Assembly (NCBI RefSeq): GCF_020216525.1
Contig: NZ_JAIWOY010000003.1
Span: forward strand, 330,344-394,343
Direction of reading: 5' to 3'
Origin: Nocardioides nematodiphilus
Lineage (GTDB): Bacteria > Actinomycetota > Actinomycetes > Propionibacteriales > Nocardioidaceae
Length of the DNA stretch: 64,000 bases
Positions 9,344-18,090 of the stretch are shown one piece after another; within the stretch, counting starts at the first letter, position 1; each line of letters starts with the position of its first letter. Made by a program: the position numbers and the translations under genes. Below the pieces are notes generated by a model. That model saw only the letters and a list, made by a program, of their open reading frames with translations. It was not told the DNA's origin and searched no databases.

Positions 9344-10195
9344 ATGCCTGTCCCGTTCCACTGTGCCGTCCTCGGCGACCCGATCGAGCACTCGCTGTCA
9401 CCGGTGCTCCACCGCGCGGGCTACGAGGCTCTCGGGCTCACCACCTGGACGTACGAGCCGCGCCAGGTCCGCTCCGGCGACCTGTCGTGGTTCCTCGGCA
9501 CGCTCGACGAGTCCTGGCGCGGCCTGTCGCTGACGATGCCGCTCAAGCGCGAGGCGCTCGCGCTGATCGGGTCGCGCTCGCGTCGCGCCGAGCTCGCCGG
9601 CGGGATCAACACCCTGGTGCGGACCACGTACGGCTGGGCCGGTGACAACACCGACTATCCGGGCGCGGTCGCCGCGGTCCAGGAGCGGTACGACAGGTCG
9701 ATCCGGACGGCCGCGATCCTCGGCGCGGGCGCCACCGCCGGCTCGACCGGGCTCGCCCTGGCCGAGCTCGGCGCCCGCAGCATCACCCTGCTGGCCCGCG
9801 ACGCCGCCCGGGCGGAGGAGTCGCGGGCGGTGATCGCCGCTCACCCGAGCCGTCCCGAGGTGCTGGTCGCGCCGTTCGAGGCGCGTCCCGACGTCGACGC
9901 CCTCGTCTCCACGATCCCCGCCATCGCCCAGATCCCGCCGCTGGTCGCGGCCTGGTGCCAGGTCCCGATGCTCTTCGAGGTCGTCTACGACCCGTGGCCC
10001 ACGCCCCTGATGCAGTCGGTCGCCGGCGTCGGCGGCACGGTGGTCAGCGGTCTCGACCTGCTGGTCCACCAGGCGGTGCTCCAGTTCGAGCTGTTCACCT
10101 CCCAGCCCGCACCGCTCGCCGCGATGCGCACGGCCGGCGAGATCGCGCTGGGCATCGCGCAGCCCGAGCCGGCCGAGGTCGACGCCACCGCATGA
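9344..10195 (+). CDS. aroE: Shikimate dehydrogenase
   Basis: Reduces 3-dehydroshikimate to shikimate with NADPH. Shikimate-binding SLSPVLH is near residues 17-23, the catalytic lysine lies in LTMPLKREA, followed by GGINTLV and the conserved NTDYPG. The nucleotide loop is LGAGATAGSTGLAL. 283 aa is the family's normal size. It begins a compact shikimate run (aroE, peptidase gene, aroC, aroK, aroB, aroQ) and overlaps the next gene by 4 nt (ATGA). Confidence 0.93.
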   Translation: MPVPFHCAVLGDPIEHSLSPVLHRAGYEALGLTTWTYEPRQVRSGDLSWFLGTLDESWRGLSLTMPLKREALALIGSRSRRAELAGGINTLVRTTYGWAGDNTDYPGAVAAVQERYDRSIRTAAILGAGATAGSTGLALAELGARSITLLARDAARAEESRAVIAAHPSRPEVLVAPFEARPDVDALVSTIPAIAQIPPLVAAWCQVPMLFEVVYDPWPTPLMQSVAGVGGTVVSGLDLLVHQAVLQFELFTSQPAPLAAMRTAGEIALGIAQPEPAEVDATA

Positions 10196-10938
10196 GCGCA
10201 GGGCTGGTCGGTGCGCTCTGCGGCCTGATCGGCCTGCTCGCCCTGGGTGTACCCGCGGGGATCCGCGCGCTCCCGGAGCCACCTCCCGAGGACCTCCCGG
10301 AGGACCCCGAGCAGGACACCAGGCTCCAGGCGATGCTGCGGGCCGAGGGCCCGAAGGAGCTGTACGCGGACCTGGCCGCCCGACCCCGGCTGGCCTGGTG
10401 GGCCACCGCCGCCAGCGTGGTCGTCGCCGCCGCGATCGGCGTCCGGCTCGGCAACCACCCGGCCACCTGGGCGCTGGCGCTGCTCACGCCGGTCCTGGTC
10501 CTGCTCGCCGTCGTCGACTGGCGCACCCGGCTGCTGCCGCGGGTGGTCGTCCTCCCGGCGACCGGGATCCTCATCCTGCTCGCCGGCCTCGAGTGGCTCG
10601 TCCAGCGCGACACCCACGTGCTGGTCCGCACCCTGATCGCGATGCTGGTCGCGCGGTCGTTCTTCTGGATCCTGTGGTTCATCCGCAGTGCCGGGATGGG
10701 CTTCGGCGACGTCCGCCTCGCCGCCCTGCTCGGTCTCGTCCTGGGCCGGCTCGGCTGGAGCGAGTGGATCATCGGCCTCTACGGCGGTCTGGTGCTCTTC
10801 GGCGTCTTCGGCATCACCCTGGCGATCGTGCGCCGGGACCGCGCCACCCTGAAGAAGGCGTACCCGTTCGGGCCCTTCATGATCGCCGGCGCCCTGCTCG
10901 GTGTCCTGACCAGCGGATCCGTGGTCCTCCTGCCCTGA
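10192..10938 (+). CDS. A24-family prepilin peptidase-like membrane protein
   Basis: Polytopic aspartyl protease of the type IV prepilin peptidase family. Two catalytic aspartates are recognisable: one in [11 protein letters not shown] and one in [14 protein letters not shown] (GxGDxx-type motif). At 248 aa with a soluble acidic N-terminal loop ([14 protein letters not shown]) it lacks the cysteine-rich methylase-like domain of full PilD. ATG 10192 overlaps the aroE stop; the open frame upstream is shadow of aroE. No pilin or secretion genes are in the window, so its substrate must be encoded elsewhere. Its place between aroE and aroC recurs in actinobacteria. Confidence 0.85.
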   Translation: MSAGLVGALCGLIGLLALGVPAGIRALPEPPPEDLPEDPEQDTRLQAMLRAEGPKELYADLAARPRLAWWATAASVVVAAAIGVRLGNHPATWALALLTPVLVLLAVVDWRTRLLPRVVVLPATGILILLAGLEWLVQRDTHVLVRTLIAMLVARSFFWILWFIRSAGMGFGDVRLAALLGLVLGRLGWSEWIIGLYGGLVLFGVFGITLAIVRRDRATLKKAYPFGPFMIAGALLGVLTSGSVVLLP

Positions 10939-10960
10939 GTGGCATGGGAGAATGACACCC

Positions 10961-12145
10961 ATGTTGCGCTGGCTCACCGCGGGCGAGTCCCACGGCCCTT
11001 CCCTGGTCGCGATCCTCGAGGGTCTCCCTGCTCACGTCGAGATCACCTCCGAGCAGATCGGCGACGCCCTTGCGCGTCGCCGCCTCGGCTACGGCCGCGG
11101 AGCTCGGATGAAGTTCGAGCGCGACGAGATCACCATGGTGGGCGGTGTCCGCCACGGCGAGACCCAGGGCGGCCCGGTCGCCATCCAGGTCGGCAACAGC
11201 GAGTGGCCCAAGTGGGAGACCGTGATGTCGGCCGACCCGGTCGACGAGGAGGTGCTGGCCAAGCAGGCCCGCAACGCCCCGCTGACCCGCCCGCGCCCCG
11301 GCCACGCCGACCTGGCCGGCATGCAGAAGTACGACTTCGACGATGCCCGCCCGATCCTCGAGCGCGCCTCGGCCCGCGAGACCGCCGCCCGTGTCGCCCT
11401 GGGCGCGGTCGCCACCGCGTTCCTCGAGCAGGCCACCGGCGCCCGGATCGTCAGCCACGTCATCGAGCTCGGCGGCATCCGTACGACCGGCACCGACCTG
11501 CCGACCCCCGACGACGTCGTGAAGCTCGACGAGGACCAGGTCCGCTGCTTCGACGCCGACTCCTCGGCCGCGATGGTCGCCCGCATCGACCAGGCCCACA
11601 AGGACGGCGACACCCTCGGCGGCGTCGTCGAGGTCGTGGTCTACGACCTCCCGCCGGGCCTCGGCTCGCACGTGCACTGGGACCGCCGCCTCGACGCGCG
11701 CCTGGCCGGTGCGCTGATGGGCATCCAGGCGATCAAGGGCGTCGAGGTCGGCGACGGCTTCGAGCTGGCCGCCACCCCGGGCAGCCTCGCCCACGACGAG
11801 ATCATCGTGGACGAGGGCAGCGGCAGGATCAGGCGTACGTCGGGCCGCTCCGGCGGCACCGAGGGCGGCATGACCACCGGAGAGGTGCTGCGGGTGCGTG
11901 CCGCGATGAAGCCGATCGCGACCGTGCCGCGGGCGCTGCGCACCATCGACGTCGCCACCGGCGGGGAGGCCGTCGCGCACCACCAGCGCTCGGACGTCTG
12001 CGCCGTCCCGGCCGCCGGGATCGTCGCCGAGGCGATGGTCGCGCTGGTGCTGGCCGACGCGGTGCTGGAGAAGTTCGGCGGCGACTCGGTCGGCGAGACC
12101 AAGCGCAACGTCGACGCCTACCGCGCCAACCTCCGCTACAGCTGA
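10961..12145 (+). CDS. aroC: Chorismate synthase
   Basis: Converts EPSP to chorismate using reduced FMN. The start [15 protein letters not shown] is the standard N terminus; ATG 10961 is chosen over ATG 10952 because GGGAG ends 10 nt before it and only 1 nt before the other. Further signatures are [15 protein letters not shown], the RPGHADLAG segment, [14 protein letters not shown] and the C-terminal [14 protein letters not shown]. 394 aa is typical. The stop overlaps the aroK start by one base (TGATG). Confidence 0.95.
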   Translation: MLRWLTAGESHGPSLVAILEGLPAHVEITSEQIGDALARRRLGYGRGARMKFERDEITMVGGVRHGETQGGPVAIQVGNSEWPKWETVMSADPVDEEVLAKQARNAPLTRPRPGHADLAGMQKYDFDDARPILERASARETAARVALGAVATAFLEQATGARIVSHVIELGGIRTTGTDLPTPDDVVKLDEDQVRCFDADSSAAMVARIDQAHKDGDTLGGVVEVVVYDLPPGLGSHVHWDRRLDARLAGALMGIQAIKGVEVGDGFELAATPGSLAHDEIIVDEGSGRIRRTSGRSGGTEGGMTTGEVLRVRAAMKPIATVPRALRTIDVATGGEAVAHHQRSDVCAVPAAGIVAEAMVALVLADAVLEKFGGDSVGETKRNVDAYRANLRYS

Positions 12146-12657
12146 TGGCCGGTCCGCGCGCGATCCTCGTCGGCCCCATGGGCGCCGGCAAGACCACCGT
12201 CGGTCGGCTCCTCGCCGAGCGGTGGGGCGTCGGGGTGCGCGACACCGACCACGACGTCGAGGCGGCGGCGGGCAAGAGCGTGCAGGAGATCTTCGTCGAC
12301 GACGGTGAGACCGCCTTCCGCCTGCTCGAGCGCGCGGCCGTCACGACCGCGCTGACCGAGCACGACGGCGTGCTGTCGCTCGGGGGCGGCGCGGTGCTCG
12401 ACCCGGCCACCCAGGAGGCGCTCTCCGGCCGCCCGGTGGTCTTCCTGCGCGTCGGGCTCGCCGACGCCTCCAAGCGCGTCGGGCTCGGCCACGGGCGCCC
12501 GCTCCTGCTGGGCGACGTCCGCAGCCGGATCAAGAAGCTGCTCGACGAGCGCACCCCCGTCTACGAGTCGGTGGCCGCGCTCGTGGTCGACACCGACGGC
12601 CGCGCGCCGATCGAGATCGCCGCCGAGATCGCCACCCGCCTGGAGGACCAGTCTTGA
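12145..12657 (+). CDS. aroK: Shikimate kinase
   Basis: Phosphorylates shikimate with ATP. P-loop GPMGAGKTT is near residues 10-18, the substrate-binding Asp lies in RDTDHDVE, the conserved EIFVDDGETAFR and GGGAV motifs follow, and the lid region is GLGHGRPLLLG. ATG 12145 shares its A with the aroC stop; the longer frame upstream is the aroC shadow. 170 aa is normal. Its stop overlaps the aroB TTG start. Confidence 0.94.
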   Translation: MAGPRAILVGPMGAGKTTVGRLLAERWGVGVRDTDHDVEAAAGKSVQEIFVDDGETAFRLLERAAVTTALTEHDGVLSLGGGAVLDPATQEALSGRPVVFLRVGLADASKRVGLGHGRPLLLGDVRSRIKKLLDERTPVYESVAALVVDTDGRAPIEIAAEIATRLEDQS

Positions 12658-13781
12658 ACGCCGCAACGCCCACCACGACGATCCCCGTGGGCACCTCGTA
12701 CGACGTCGTGATCGGCCATGACCTCGCCGACCACCTCCCGATCATGCTCGGCGAGGGCGTCCAGCGCGTCGCGCTGCTGTACGCCGGCGAGCTCGGCAAC
12801 CTGGCCGAGCCGGTCATCGACGTGCTGGTCGAGCACTACGAGGTGCTCGCCCTCGGTCTGCCCGACGGCGAGGAGGCCAAGACCGCCGCGGTCGCCAACG
12901 AGTGCTGGGAGGCGCTCGGGGAGAAGGGCTTCACCCGCTCCGACGCCGTCGTCACCTTCGGTGGCGGCGCCACCACCGACCTCGGCGGCTTCGTCGCGGC
13001 CTCGTGGCTGCGCGGCGTCAAGGTCGTGCACGTGCCGACCACGCTGCTCGCCATGGTCGACGCCGCTGTGGGCGGCAAGACCGGCATCAACACCGGCGCC
13101 GGCAAGAACCTCGTCGGCGCCTTCCACGAGCCCGCCGGGGTGCTGTGCGACCTCTCCCTGCTGGCCACGCTGCCGGCCGACGAGCTGACCGCGGGCATGG
13201 GCGAGGTCGTCAAGTGCGGCTTCATCGCCGACCCCGAGATCCTCGCGATCGTCGAGGCCGCGTCCGGTCCGATCACGGCGGACTCGCCGCAGCTCGCCGA
13301 GCTGGTCGAGCGCGCCGTCCGGGTCAAGGCCGAGATCGTCGCGGCGGACCTCAAGGAGACGGGCGGCGCGGCAACGCTCGGGGCCGGCCACCCGGGTCGT
13401 GAGGCGCTGAACTACGGCCACACCCTGGGCCACGCGATCGAGAAGAACTCCGGCTACCAGATGCGCCACGGCGAGGCCGTCGCGATCGGCTGCATCTACG
13501 TCGCCGAGATCGCCGCCCGATCCGGCCTGATCGACGCCGACCTGCTGGCGCGCCACCGCACCGCGTTCGCCACGGCCGGGCTGCCGACCACGTACCCGTG
13601 GGGCGACTACTCCGCCACCTTCGACGAGCTGATCGGCGCGATGCGGGTCGACAAGAAGGCTCGCGGCTCGCTGCTGCGCTTCCTCGTCCTGCACGGTCTG
13701 GCGAAGCCGGCGATCCTCGCCGGACCCGACGAGCAGATCCTGCGCGACGCCTTCGACGCGCTGGCCCCCGCGGCGGTGTGA
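12654..13781 (+). CDS. aroB: 3-dehydroquinate synthase
   Basis: Cyclises DAHP to 3-dehydroquinate, NAD- and metal-dependent. Start is TTG 12654, overlapping the aroK stop (TTGA); no better start is nearby. Signatures are DGEEAKT, the NAD loop GGGATTDLGGFVA, PTTLLAMVDAAVGGKTGIN, the metal-ligand histidines in GREALNYGHTLGHAIE and later RHGEAVAIG. An extra short insert (GGAATLGAGHPG) precedes the metal motif. 375 aa is typical. Confidence 0.95.
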   Translation: MNAATPTTTIPVGTSYDVVIGHDLADHLPIMLGEGVQRVALLYAGELGNLAEPVIDVLVEHYEVLALGLPDGEEAKTAAVANECWEALGEKGFTRSDAVVTFGGGATTDLGGFVAASWLRGVKVVHVPTTLLAMVDAAVGGKTGINTGAGKNLVGAFHEPAGVLCDLSLLATLPADELTAGMGEVVKCGFIADPEILAIVEAASGPITADSPQLAELVERAVRVKAEIVAADLKETGGAATLGAGHPGREALNYGHTLGHAIEKNSGYQMRHGEAVAIGCIYVAEIAARSGLIDADLLARHRTAFATAGLPTTYPWGDYSATFDELIGAMRVDKKARGSLLRFLVLHGLAKPAILAGPDEQILRDAFDALAPAAV

Positions 13782-13783
13782 GC

Positions 13784-14212
13784 ATGCGCGTGCTGGTCCT
13801 CAACGGCCCCAACCTCGGCCGGCTCGGGAAGCGGCAGCCGGAGATCTACGGCTCGACCACGTTCGCCGAGCTGATCGACCTCTGCGTCGGCTGGGGTCGC
13901 GGCCTGGGCCTCGAGGTCGAGGTCCGACAGACCAACCACGAGGGCGACCTGCTCGACTGGCTCAACACCGCCGCCGACGAGCAGACCCCGGTCGTGCTCA
14001 ACGCCGCGGCGTGGACGCACTACTCGTACGCCCTCTTCGACGCCTGCGCCCAGCTCACCGCGCCGCTCGTCGAGGTGCACATCAGCGCCCCCTCCAAGCG
14101 CCCCGAGGCCTTCCGGCACACCTCCGTGGTGACGCCGCACGCGATGAAGGTGATCGAGGGCGAGGGCATCGACGGCTACCGCCAGGCGCTCGAGGCCATC
14201 GCCGGCTCGTGA
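13784..14212 (+). CDS. aroQ: 3-dehydroquinate dehydratase, type II
   Basis: Dehydrates 3-dehydroquinate to 3-dehydroshikimate. The type II motifs are visible: NGPNLGRLGKRQPEIYG with the catalytic Tyr, QTNHEGDLLDWLN, and VEVHISAPSKRPEAFRHTS. Two spots diverge from the common pattern: NPGA is NAAA (NAAAWTHYS) and the usual HxSN reads HISA. The catalytic His/Tyr/Glu region is kept, so I call it functional. ATG 13784 is chosen; GTG 13778 overlapping the aroB stop is an alternative. It ends the shikimate run, followed by a perfect hairpin. Confidence 0.88.
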   Translation: MRVLVLNGPNLGRLGKRQPEIYGSTTFAELIDLCVGWGRGLGLEVEVRQTNHEGDLLDWLNTAADEQTPVVLNAAAWTHYSYALFDACAQLTAPLVEVHISAPSKRPEAFRHTSVVTPHAMKVIEGEGIDGYRQALEAIAGS

Positions 14213-14218
14213 CGGACT

Positions 14219-14267
14219 GACACGATCCGCACCCGGCACGTCCCAGTGAGCGGGTGCGGATCGTGTC
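14219..14267. terminator. 17-bp perfect hairpin between convergent genes
   Basis: Left arm 14219-14235 (GACACGATCCGCACCCG) and right arm 14251-14267 are perfectly complementary around a 15-nt loop. It lies between the convergent ends of aroQ and the dehydratase gene, so it can stop transcription from both sides. There is no T-run, so the terminator role is inferred from position and stem strength. Confidence 0.65.
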
Positions 14268-14270
14268 TGC

Positions 14271-15242
14271 TCAGGCGCCGAGCACCTTCGACAGTACGTC
14301 GAAGTCGGCGTTGCCCCCGGTGAGGACGACCGCGACCCGACTGCCCGCCGGGAGGTCGCGGTCCGCGAGCAGGCCGGCGACGGCGAGCGCCCCGGCCGGC
14401 TCGGCGAGGTTGTGGGTCGTCCGGTAGACGGAGGCCATCGCGGTGGCGGCGGCCTCCTCGGAGACGCGCAGGATGCGTGCGGCCCCGCCGGCGATGATCT
14501 CGACGGCGGTCGGATCGGGCGTACGGCACGCGACCCCGTCGACGAAGGTGTCCGCGGTCTCGGTCGGCACCGGCACGCCGGCGTCGTACGACAGCGCGTA
14601 TGCGGGGGCCCGCTCCGCCACCACGCCGATGATCTCGGTCGAGGCGCCGAGCAGGTCGCGGACCGCGATGTTGGCGCACGCGCCACTGCCCATCCCGATC
14701 GGCACGTAGATCGCGTCGAGGTCCGGCACCTGCTCGTGCAGCTCGGCGGCGTAGGTCGCGACCCCCTCCACCAGCCACGGGTGGTACGACGGCACCGCGA
14801 GCAGGCCGTTCGCCTCCGCGAGCCGCCGGGACTCCTCGACCGCCTCCTGGAAGTCACGACCGTGCACGACGACGTCGGCGCCGAGGGCGGCGGTGGCGGC
14901 GTTCTTGTCCGGCGAGTTGCCCTCCGGCACCACGATCGTGACGGGAAGGCCGAAGGCACGTCCGGCGTACGCGAGGCTCTGGGCGTGGTTGCCGCGACTG
15001 GCCGAGATCAGTCCCGCGGGACGCTCGCCGCGCAGCAGCTGCTCCACGAACCACAGCCCGCCGCGGACCTTGAAAGCTCCGATCGGGGTGTGGTTCTCGT
15101 GCTTGACCCAGGTCTCGACGCCGGTGAGGGACTCGAGCAGGGGCCAGCGGTAGGCGGGCGTCGGTGGCACGTGCTGCCCCACGAAGGCACGCGCCGCGGT
15201 CAGACGCTCGGCGCTCAGCCCGGCACTCGACCCGGTGCTCAT
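14271..15242 (-). CDS. Threonine/serine dehydratase-like PLP enzyme (fold type II)
   Basis: 323-aa PLP-dependent enzyme of the tryptophan-synthase-beta fold. The PLP lysine lies in GAFKVRGG (about residues 58-65), SRGNHAQSLA binds the substrate carboxylate, the phosphate loop is IGMGSGACAN, and LTGGNAD is near the C terminus. It lacks an ACT regulatory domain, so it resembles catabolic threonine dehydratases or serine racemase/dehydratases; exact substrate is unresolved. It starts one base inside the stop of the YczE-type gene (TGATG on the minus strand), so the two form an operon. Confidence 0.85.
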   Translation of the reverse strand: MSTGSSAGLSAERLTAARAFVGQHVPPTPAYRWPLLESLTGVETWVKHENHTPIGAFKVRGGLWFVEQLLRGERPAGLISASRGNHAQSLAYAGRAFGLPVTIVVPEGNSPDKNAATAALGADVVVHGRDFQEAVEESRRLAEANGLLAVPSYHPWLVEGVATYAAELHEQVPDLDAIYVPIGMGSGACANIAVRDLLGASTEIIGVVAERAPAYALSYDAGVPVPTETADTFVDGVACRTPDPTAVEIIAGGAARILRVSEEAAATAMASVYRTTHNLAEPAGALAVAGLLADRDLPAGSRVAVVLTGGNADFDVLSKVLGA

Positions 15243-15919
15243 CAGGCGGCCGCCGGCGCCTCGGCCAGCACCGGGGCGACCGGACGCTCGGGCAGGGTGA
15301 CCACCCAGAACGGCAGCATCCGCTGGGTGAGCGGGCCGATCAGGAGGGCGAAGCCGATGGTGCCGAAGCCGAGCCCGCCGCCGAGCAGCAGGCCGAGGAC
15401 GACGACGGCGATCTCCAGGCCGGTGCGGACGAGGCGGATCGAGGCGCCCGTACGCCGGACCAGGCCGGTCATCAGCCCGTCACGCGGGCCACGGCCGAAC
15501 TGCGCGCCGATGTACATCGCGGTGGCCAGCGCGCACAGCACGATGCCGGCGAGGGTGAAGATCACCCGGACCACGAAGTGGTGCTGGGTCGGCACACCTG
15601 CCATCACCAGGTCGGCGCTGGTGCCGATCAGGAGCGCGTTGGCGATGGTGCCGATGCCCGGCTTCTCGCGCAGCGGGATCCACAGCAGCAGCACCACGAA
15701 GCTGGTCGCGATGACCATCTGGCCGAGGTCGAGGGGGAGGAACCGGATCAGGCCGGAGTGGAGCACGTCCCACGGCGCCAGGCCGAGACCACCGCGCACC
15801 ATCACAGCCAGCGAGGCGCCGTAGAGGAACAGGCCGACGAGGAGCTGGGTGAGCCGCCGGGGGAGTCGGCCGGCGCGGAGCTGCGCGATCGGGCCGAGGT
15901 CGGCGAGGAGCGTGGTCAT
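15242..15919 (-). CDS. YczE-type integral membrane protein
   Basis: 225-aa polytopic protein with about five hydrophobic helices. Conserved features of the YczE/YitT-like family are visible: GLFLYGASLAVMVRGGLGLAPWDVLH near the start and GRGPRDGLMTGLVRRTG in the middle (shown here in part). Its molecular function is unknown. It is transcribed divergently from a MocR-type regulator gene; this pairing is the known YczR-YczE arrangement and makes the regulator the likely controller of this gene and the downstream dehydratase. Confidence 0.82.
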   Translation of the reverse strand: MTTLLADLGPIAQLRAGRLPRRLTQLLVGLFLYGASLAVMVRGGLGLAPWDVLHSGLIRFLPLDLGQMVIATSFVVLLLWIPLREKPGIGTIANALLIGTSADLVMAGVPTQHHFVVRVIFTLAGIVLCALATAMYIGAQFGRGPRDGLMTGLVRRTGASIRLVRTGLEIAVVVLGLLLGGGLGFGTIGFALLIGPLTQRMLPFWVVTLPERPVAPVLAEAPAAA

Positions 15920-15936
15920 GGATCCATTCTGAAACC

Positions 15937-15980
15937 CGATTGGACTGTTGCGAAATAGCCAATCGTGGCAGAGTGGACTG
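15937..15980. promoter_or_regulatory. Probable MocR/YczR operator in divergent promoter region
   Basis: The 62-bp gap between the divergent genes holds an inverted repeat CGATTGG (15937-15943) - 15 nt - CCAATCG (15959-15965). It also holds a direct repeat TGGACTG at 15941-15947 and 15974-15980, 33 bp apart (about three helical turns). MocR-type regulators commonly use direct repeats, so either set could be the operator. No other AT-rich element is visible in this gap. Confidence 0.55.
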
Positions 15981-15981
15981 C

Positions 15982-17457
15982 ATGTCCCATGCCACTGGCG
16001 CGATCAGCCCCGCCCGGCTCGCCGAGCTGGTCACCGGTTTCTCCCGGACGCCGGCCTACTCCGGTCTCGCCGAGCAGCTCACCCTCCTCGTCGGCGACGG
16101 CCGGATCGGGCTCGGCACCCGGCTGCCCAGCGAGCGCGACCTCAGCGTCGCCCTGGAGGTCTCCCGGACCACCGTCACCCGGGCGTACGCCGCCCTGGTC
16201 GAGAGCGGATTCGCGGAGGCCCGCCAGGGCGCCGGCACCTTCACCCGGCTGCCCGGCGATCGGCGCCGCGCGCTCGACCACGCCCTGATGCCGAGCGGGC
16301 GCCCCGACCAGGTCATCGACCTCAACTGCGCGGCCACCTCCGCGCCGCCCGGCATCGCCGCGGCGTACGCCGAGGCGGTCGCCGAGCTGCCCGCCTACCT
16401 GGGCGGTCACGGCTACTTCCCGGCCGGTCTGCCGCGCCTGCAGGAGGCGATCGCCCGCGCGTACGAAGCCCGCGGGCTGCCCACCCGGCCCGAGCAGATC
16501 ATGATCACCGCCGGTGCGCTGGCCGCCTCCGCGATCGTCTCCCAGGCGCTCATCGCCCGGGGCGACCGGGTGCTGGTCGAGACGCCGTCCTATCCCAACG
16601 GGATCGACGCGCTGCGCAACGCCGGCGCGCGGCTGGTCGGCCTGCCCGTCTCGCCCGACGGCTGGGAGCTCGACGGGCTGCCGGCGCTGCTCGCCCGCTC
16701 CCGCCCCACGCACGCGATGCTCATCCCGGATCTGCAGAATCCGACCGGCCGGATCATGAGCGCCGCCGATCGCGAGCGTGTCGCGGTCATGCTGCGCAAC
16801 GTCGGCACCCGCCCGATCGTGGACGAGGCACACCAGAGCCTGCTGCTCGACCGGCGCACCGGCGAGGACGGCCCTGGGATGCCGCCGCCGTTCGCCACCT
16901 TCGCGCCGGAGACGATCACGCTCGGCAGCGCCTCGAAGAGCTTCTGGGGCGGCCTGCGCATCGGCTGGATCCGCGTCCCGGAGAAGGACGGCGCGGCGGT
17001 GATGCAGGCGCTCACCCAGGCCAGGATCCGGCTCGACCTCGGCGCGCCCGTGGTCGAGCAGCTCGCCTTCGCTCATCTCCTCGACGACGCGGAGCCGGTC
17101 GTCGGGGTCCACCGTGAGCGTCTGCGCGAGCAGCGCGCGGCGCTGGTGACGGCGGTGCGCGAGCACCTGCCCGACTGGGACGTCCGGGTGCCGGCCGGCG
17201 GGCTGTGCCTCTGGTGCCGGCTGCCGGCACCCCTGGCCACCGACCTGGTCATCGAGGCCGAGCGTCGCGGCGTCGTGGTCGCGCCCGGTCCGGTGTTCGC
17301 CCTCGAGGGCGGGCTCGACCACTTCGTCCGCATCCCGTGGAGCCGGCCCGGGCACGAGCTGGAGCGCGCGGTCGAGATCCTCGCCGAGGCCTACGCCGCG
17401 GTCAGCTCCCGGCGCCCGCGGGCCCTCCGGGCGACCGAGCGCGTCATCGTCGCGTAG
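15982..17457 (+). CDS. MocR/YczR-type regulator (GntR wHTH + aminotransferase-like domain)
   Basis: 491-aa transcription factor. An N-terminal GntR winged helix (about 20-95: LPSERDLSVALEVSRTTVTR) joins a fold-type-I aminotransferase-like domain. PLP-binding features are kept: PSYPNGIDALR, DLQNPTGRIMS, DEAHQSLLLD, and the Schiff-base lysine in LGSASKSFWGGLRIGW. ATG 15982 is preferred over the upstream in-frame TTG 15940, which falls in the operator. It most likely autoregulates and controls the divergent YczE-type/dehydratase operon; the effector is unknown. Confidence 0.88.
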   Translation: MSHATGAISPARLAELVTGFSRTPAYSGLAEQLTLLVGDGRIGLGTRLPSERDLSVALEVSRTTVTRAYAALVESGFAEARQGAGTFTRLPGDRRRALDHALMPSGRPDQVIDLNCAATSAPPGIAAAYAEAVAELPAYLGGHGYFPAGLPRLQEAIARAYEARGLPTRPEQIMITAGALAASAIVSQALIARGDRVLVETPSYPNGIDALRNAGARLVGLPVSPDGWELDGLPALLARSRPTHAMLIPDLQNPTGRIMSAADRERVAVMLRNVGTRPIVDEAHQSLLLDRRTGEDGPGMPPPFATFAPETITLGSASKSFWGGLRIGWIRVPEKDGAAVMQALTQARIRLDLGAPVVEQLAFAHLLDDAEPVVGVHRERLREQRAALVTAVREHLPDWDVRVPAGGLCLWCRLPAPLATDLVIEAERRGVVVAPGPVFALEGGLDHFVRIPWSRPGHELERAVEILAEAYAAVSSRRPRALRATERVIVA

Positions 17458-17514
17458 CCGCTTCGCGCCCGGCACCCGCGCTCGGCCGGCTCCGGAGCTC
17501 GGGCGCCTCGGCGC

Positions 17515-18090
17515 TCACAGCGCCCAGCCGGAGGCGCGCAGCCGCTTGAGGCCGCGCTGGCGCGCCACCCGTACGGCCGGGCGACTGATCCCCAGGATGC
17601 GCGCGGTGGTCTCCACGTCGAGATCGACCACGTCGATGCAGGCGATCGCCTCGCCCTCGCGCCGGGGGAGCGCGGCGAGCGCGTGCCGGATCGCCTCCGC
17701 GGTCTCGGCGGGGCCGGTGACGGTCTCCATGGGCAGCGTCGTCTCGGGCAGGTCCGCGGTCGCGTAGGTCGCACGCCGGGCCGAGCGGCGGCGGATGTTC
17801 ATCACGTGGTTGCGGGCGATCCCGAAGAGCCAGCCGGCGAACGCGTCGTCGTCCCCGTGGAAGTCCGCGATCTTGGAGGCGGCCACCGTCCAGGCCTCCA
17901 TCGCCAGGTCGTCGGCGTCGGCCGCGGGGTCACCGGTCGGCGACTGCCGCAACCACAGCACGAGCCGCCCGGCGTGCGCGTCGTACAACGCGCGCCAGGC
18001 GGCTGGATCGCCCTCGCGGGCCCGCTCGACCCACGAGGAGTGCGGATCGGGCGGAGGCGGAGGAACGGGTACGGGGGCGGGACCGCTCAC
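17515..18090 (-). CDS. ECF-type RNA polymerase sigma factor
   Basis: 191-aa sigma-70-family factor with only regions 2 and 4. A proline-rich N terminus (PAPVPVPPPPP) precedes region 2 (DDLAMEAWTVAASKI, FAGWLFGIARNHVMNIRRR) at about 60-105, and region 4 lies at about 140-190 (LPRREGEAIACIDVVDLDVE, then GISRPAVRVARQRGLKRLR). The GTG at 18090 is chosen because AGGGGG lies 4-10 nt upstream and it overlaps the stop of the preceding minus-strand gene (GTGA). The coupled upstream membrane protein is the natural candidate for its anti-sigma or sensor partner. Confidence 0.85.
   Translation of the reverse strand: MSGPAPVPVPPPPPDPHSSWVERAREGDPAAWRALYDAHAGRLVLWLRQSPTGDPAADADDLAMEAWTVAASKIADFHGDDDAFAGWLFGIARNHVMNIRRRSARRATYATADLPETTLPMETVTGPAETAEAIRHALAALPRREGEAIACIDVVDLDVETTARILGISRPAVRVARQRGLKRLRASGWAL

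Noticed and set aside
10939-12657. Apparent 572-aa fusion ending in shikimate kinase
   Set aside because: The first two thirds are the off-frame shadow of aroC; only the part from ATG 12145 is real.
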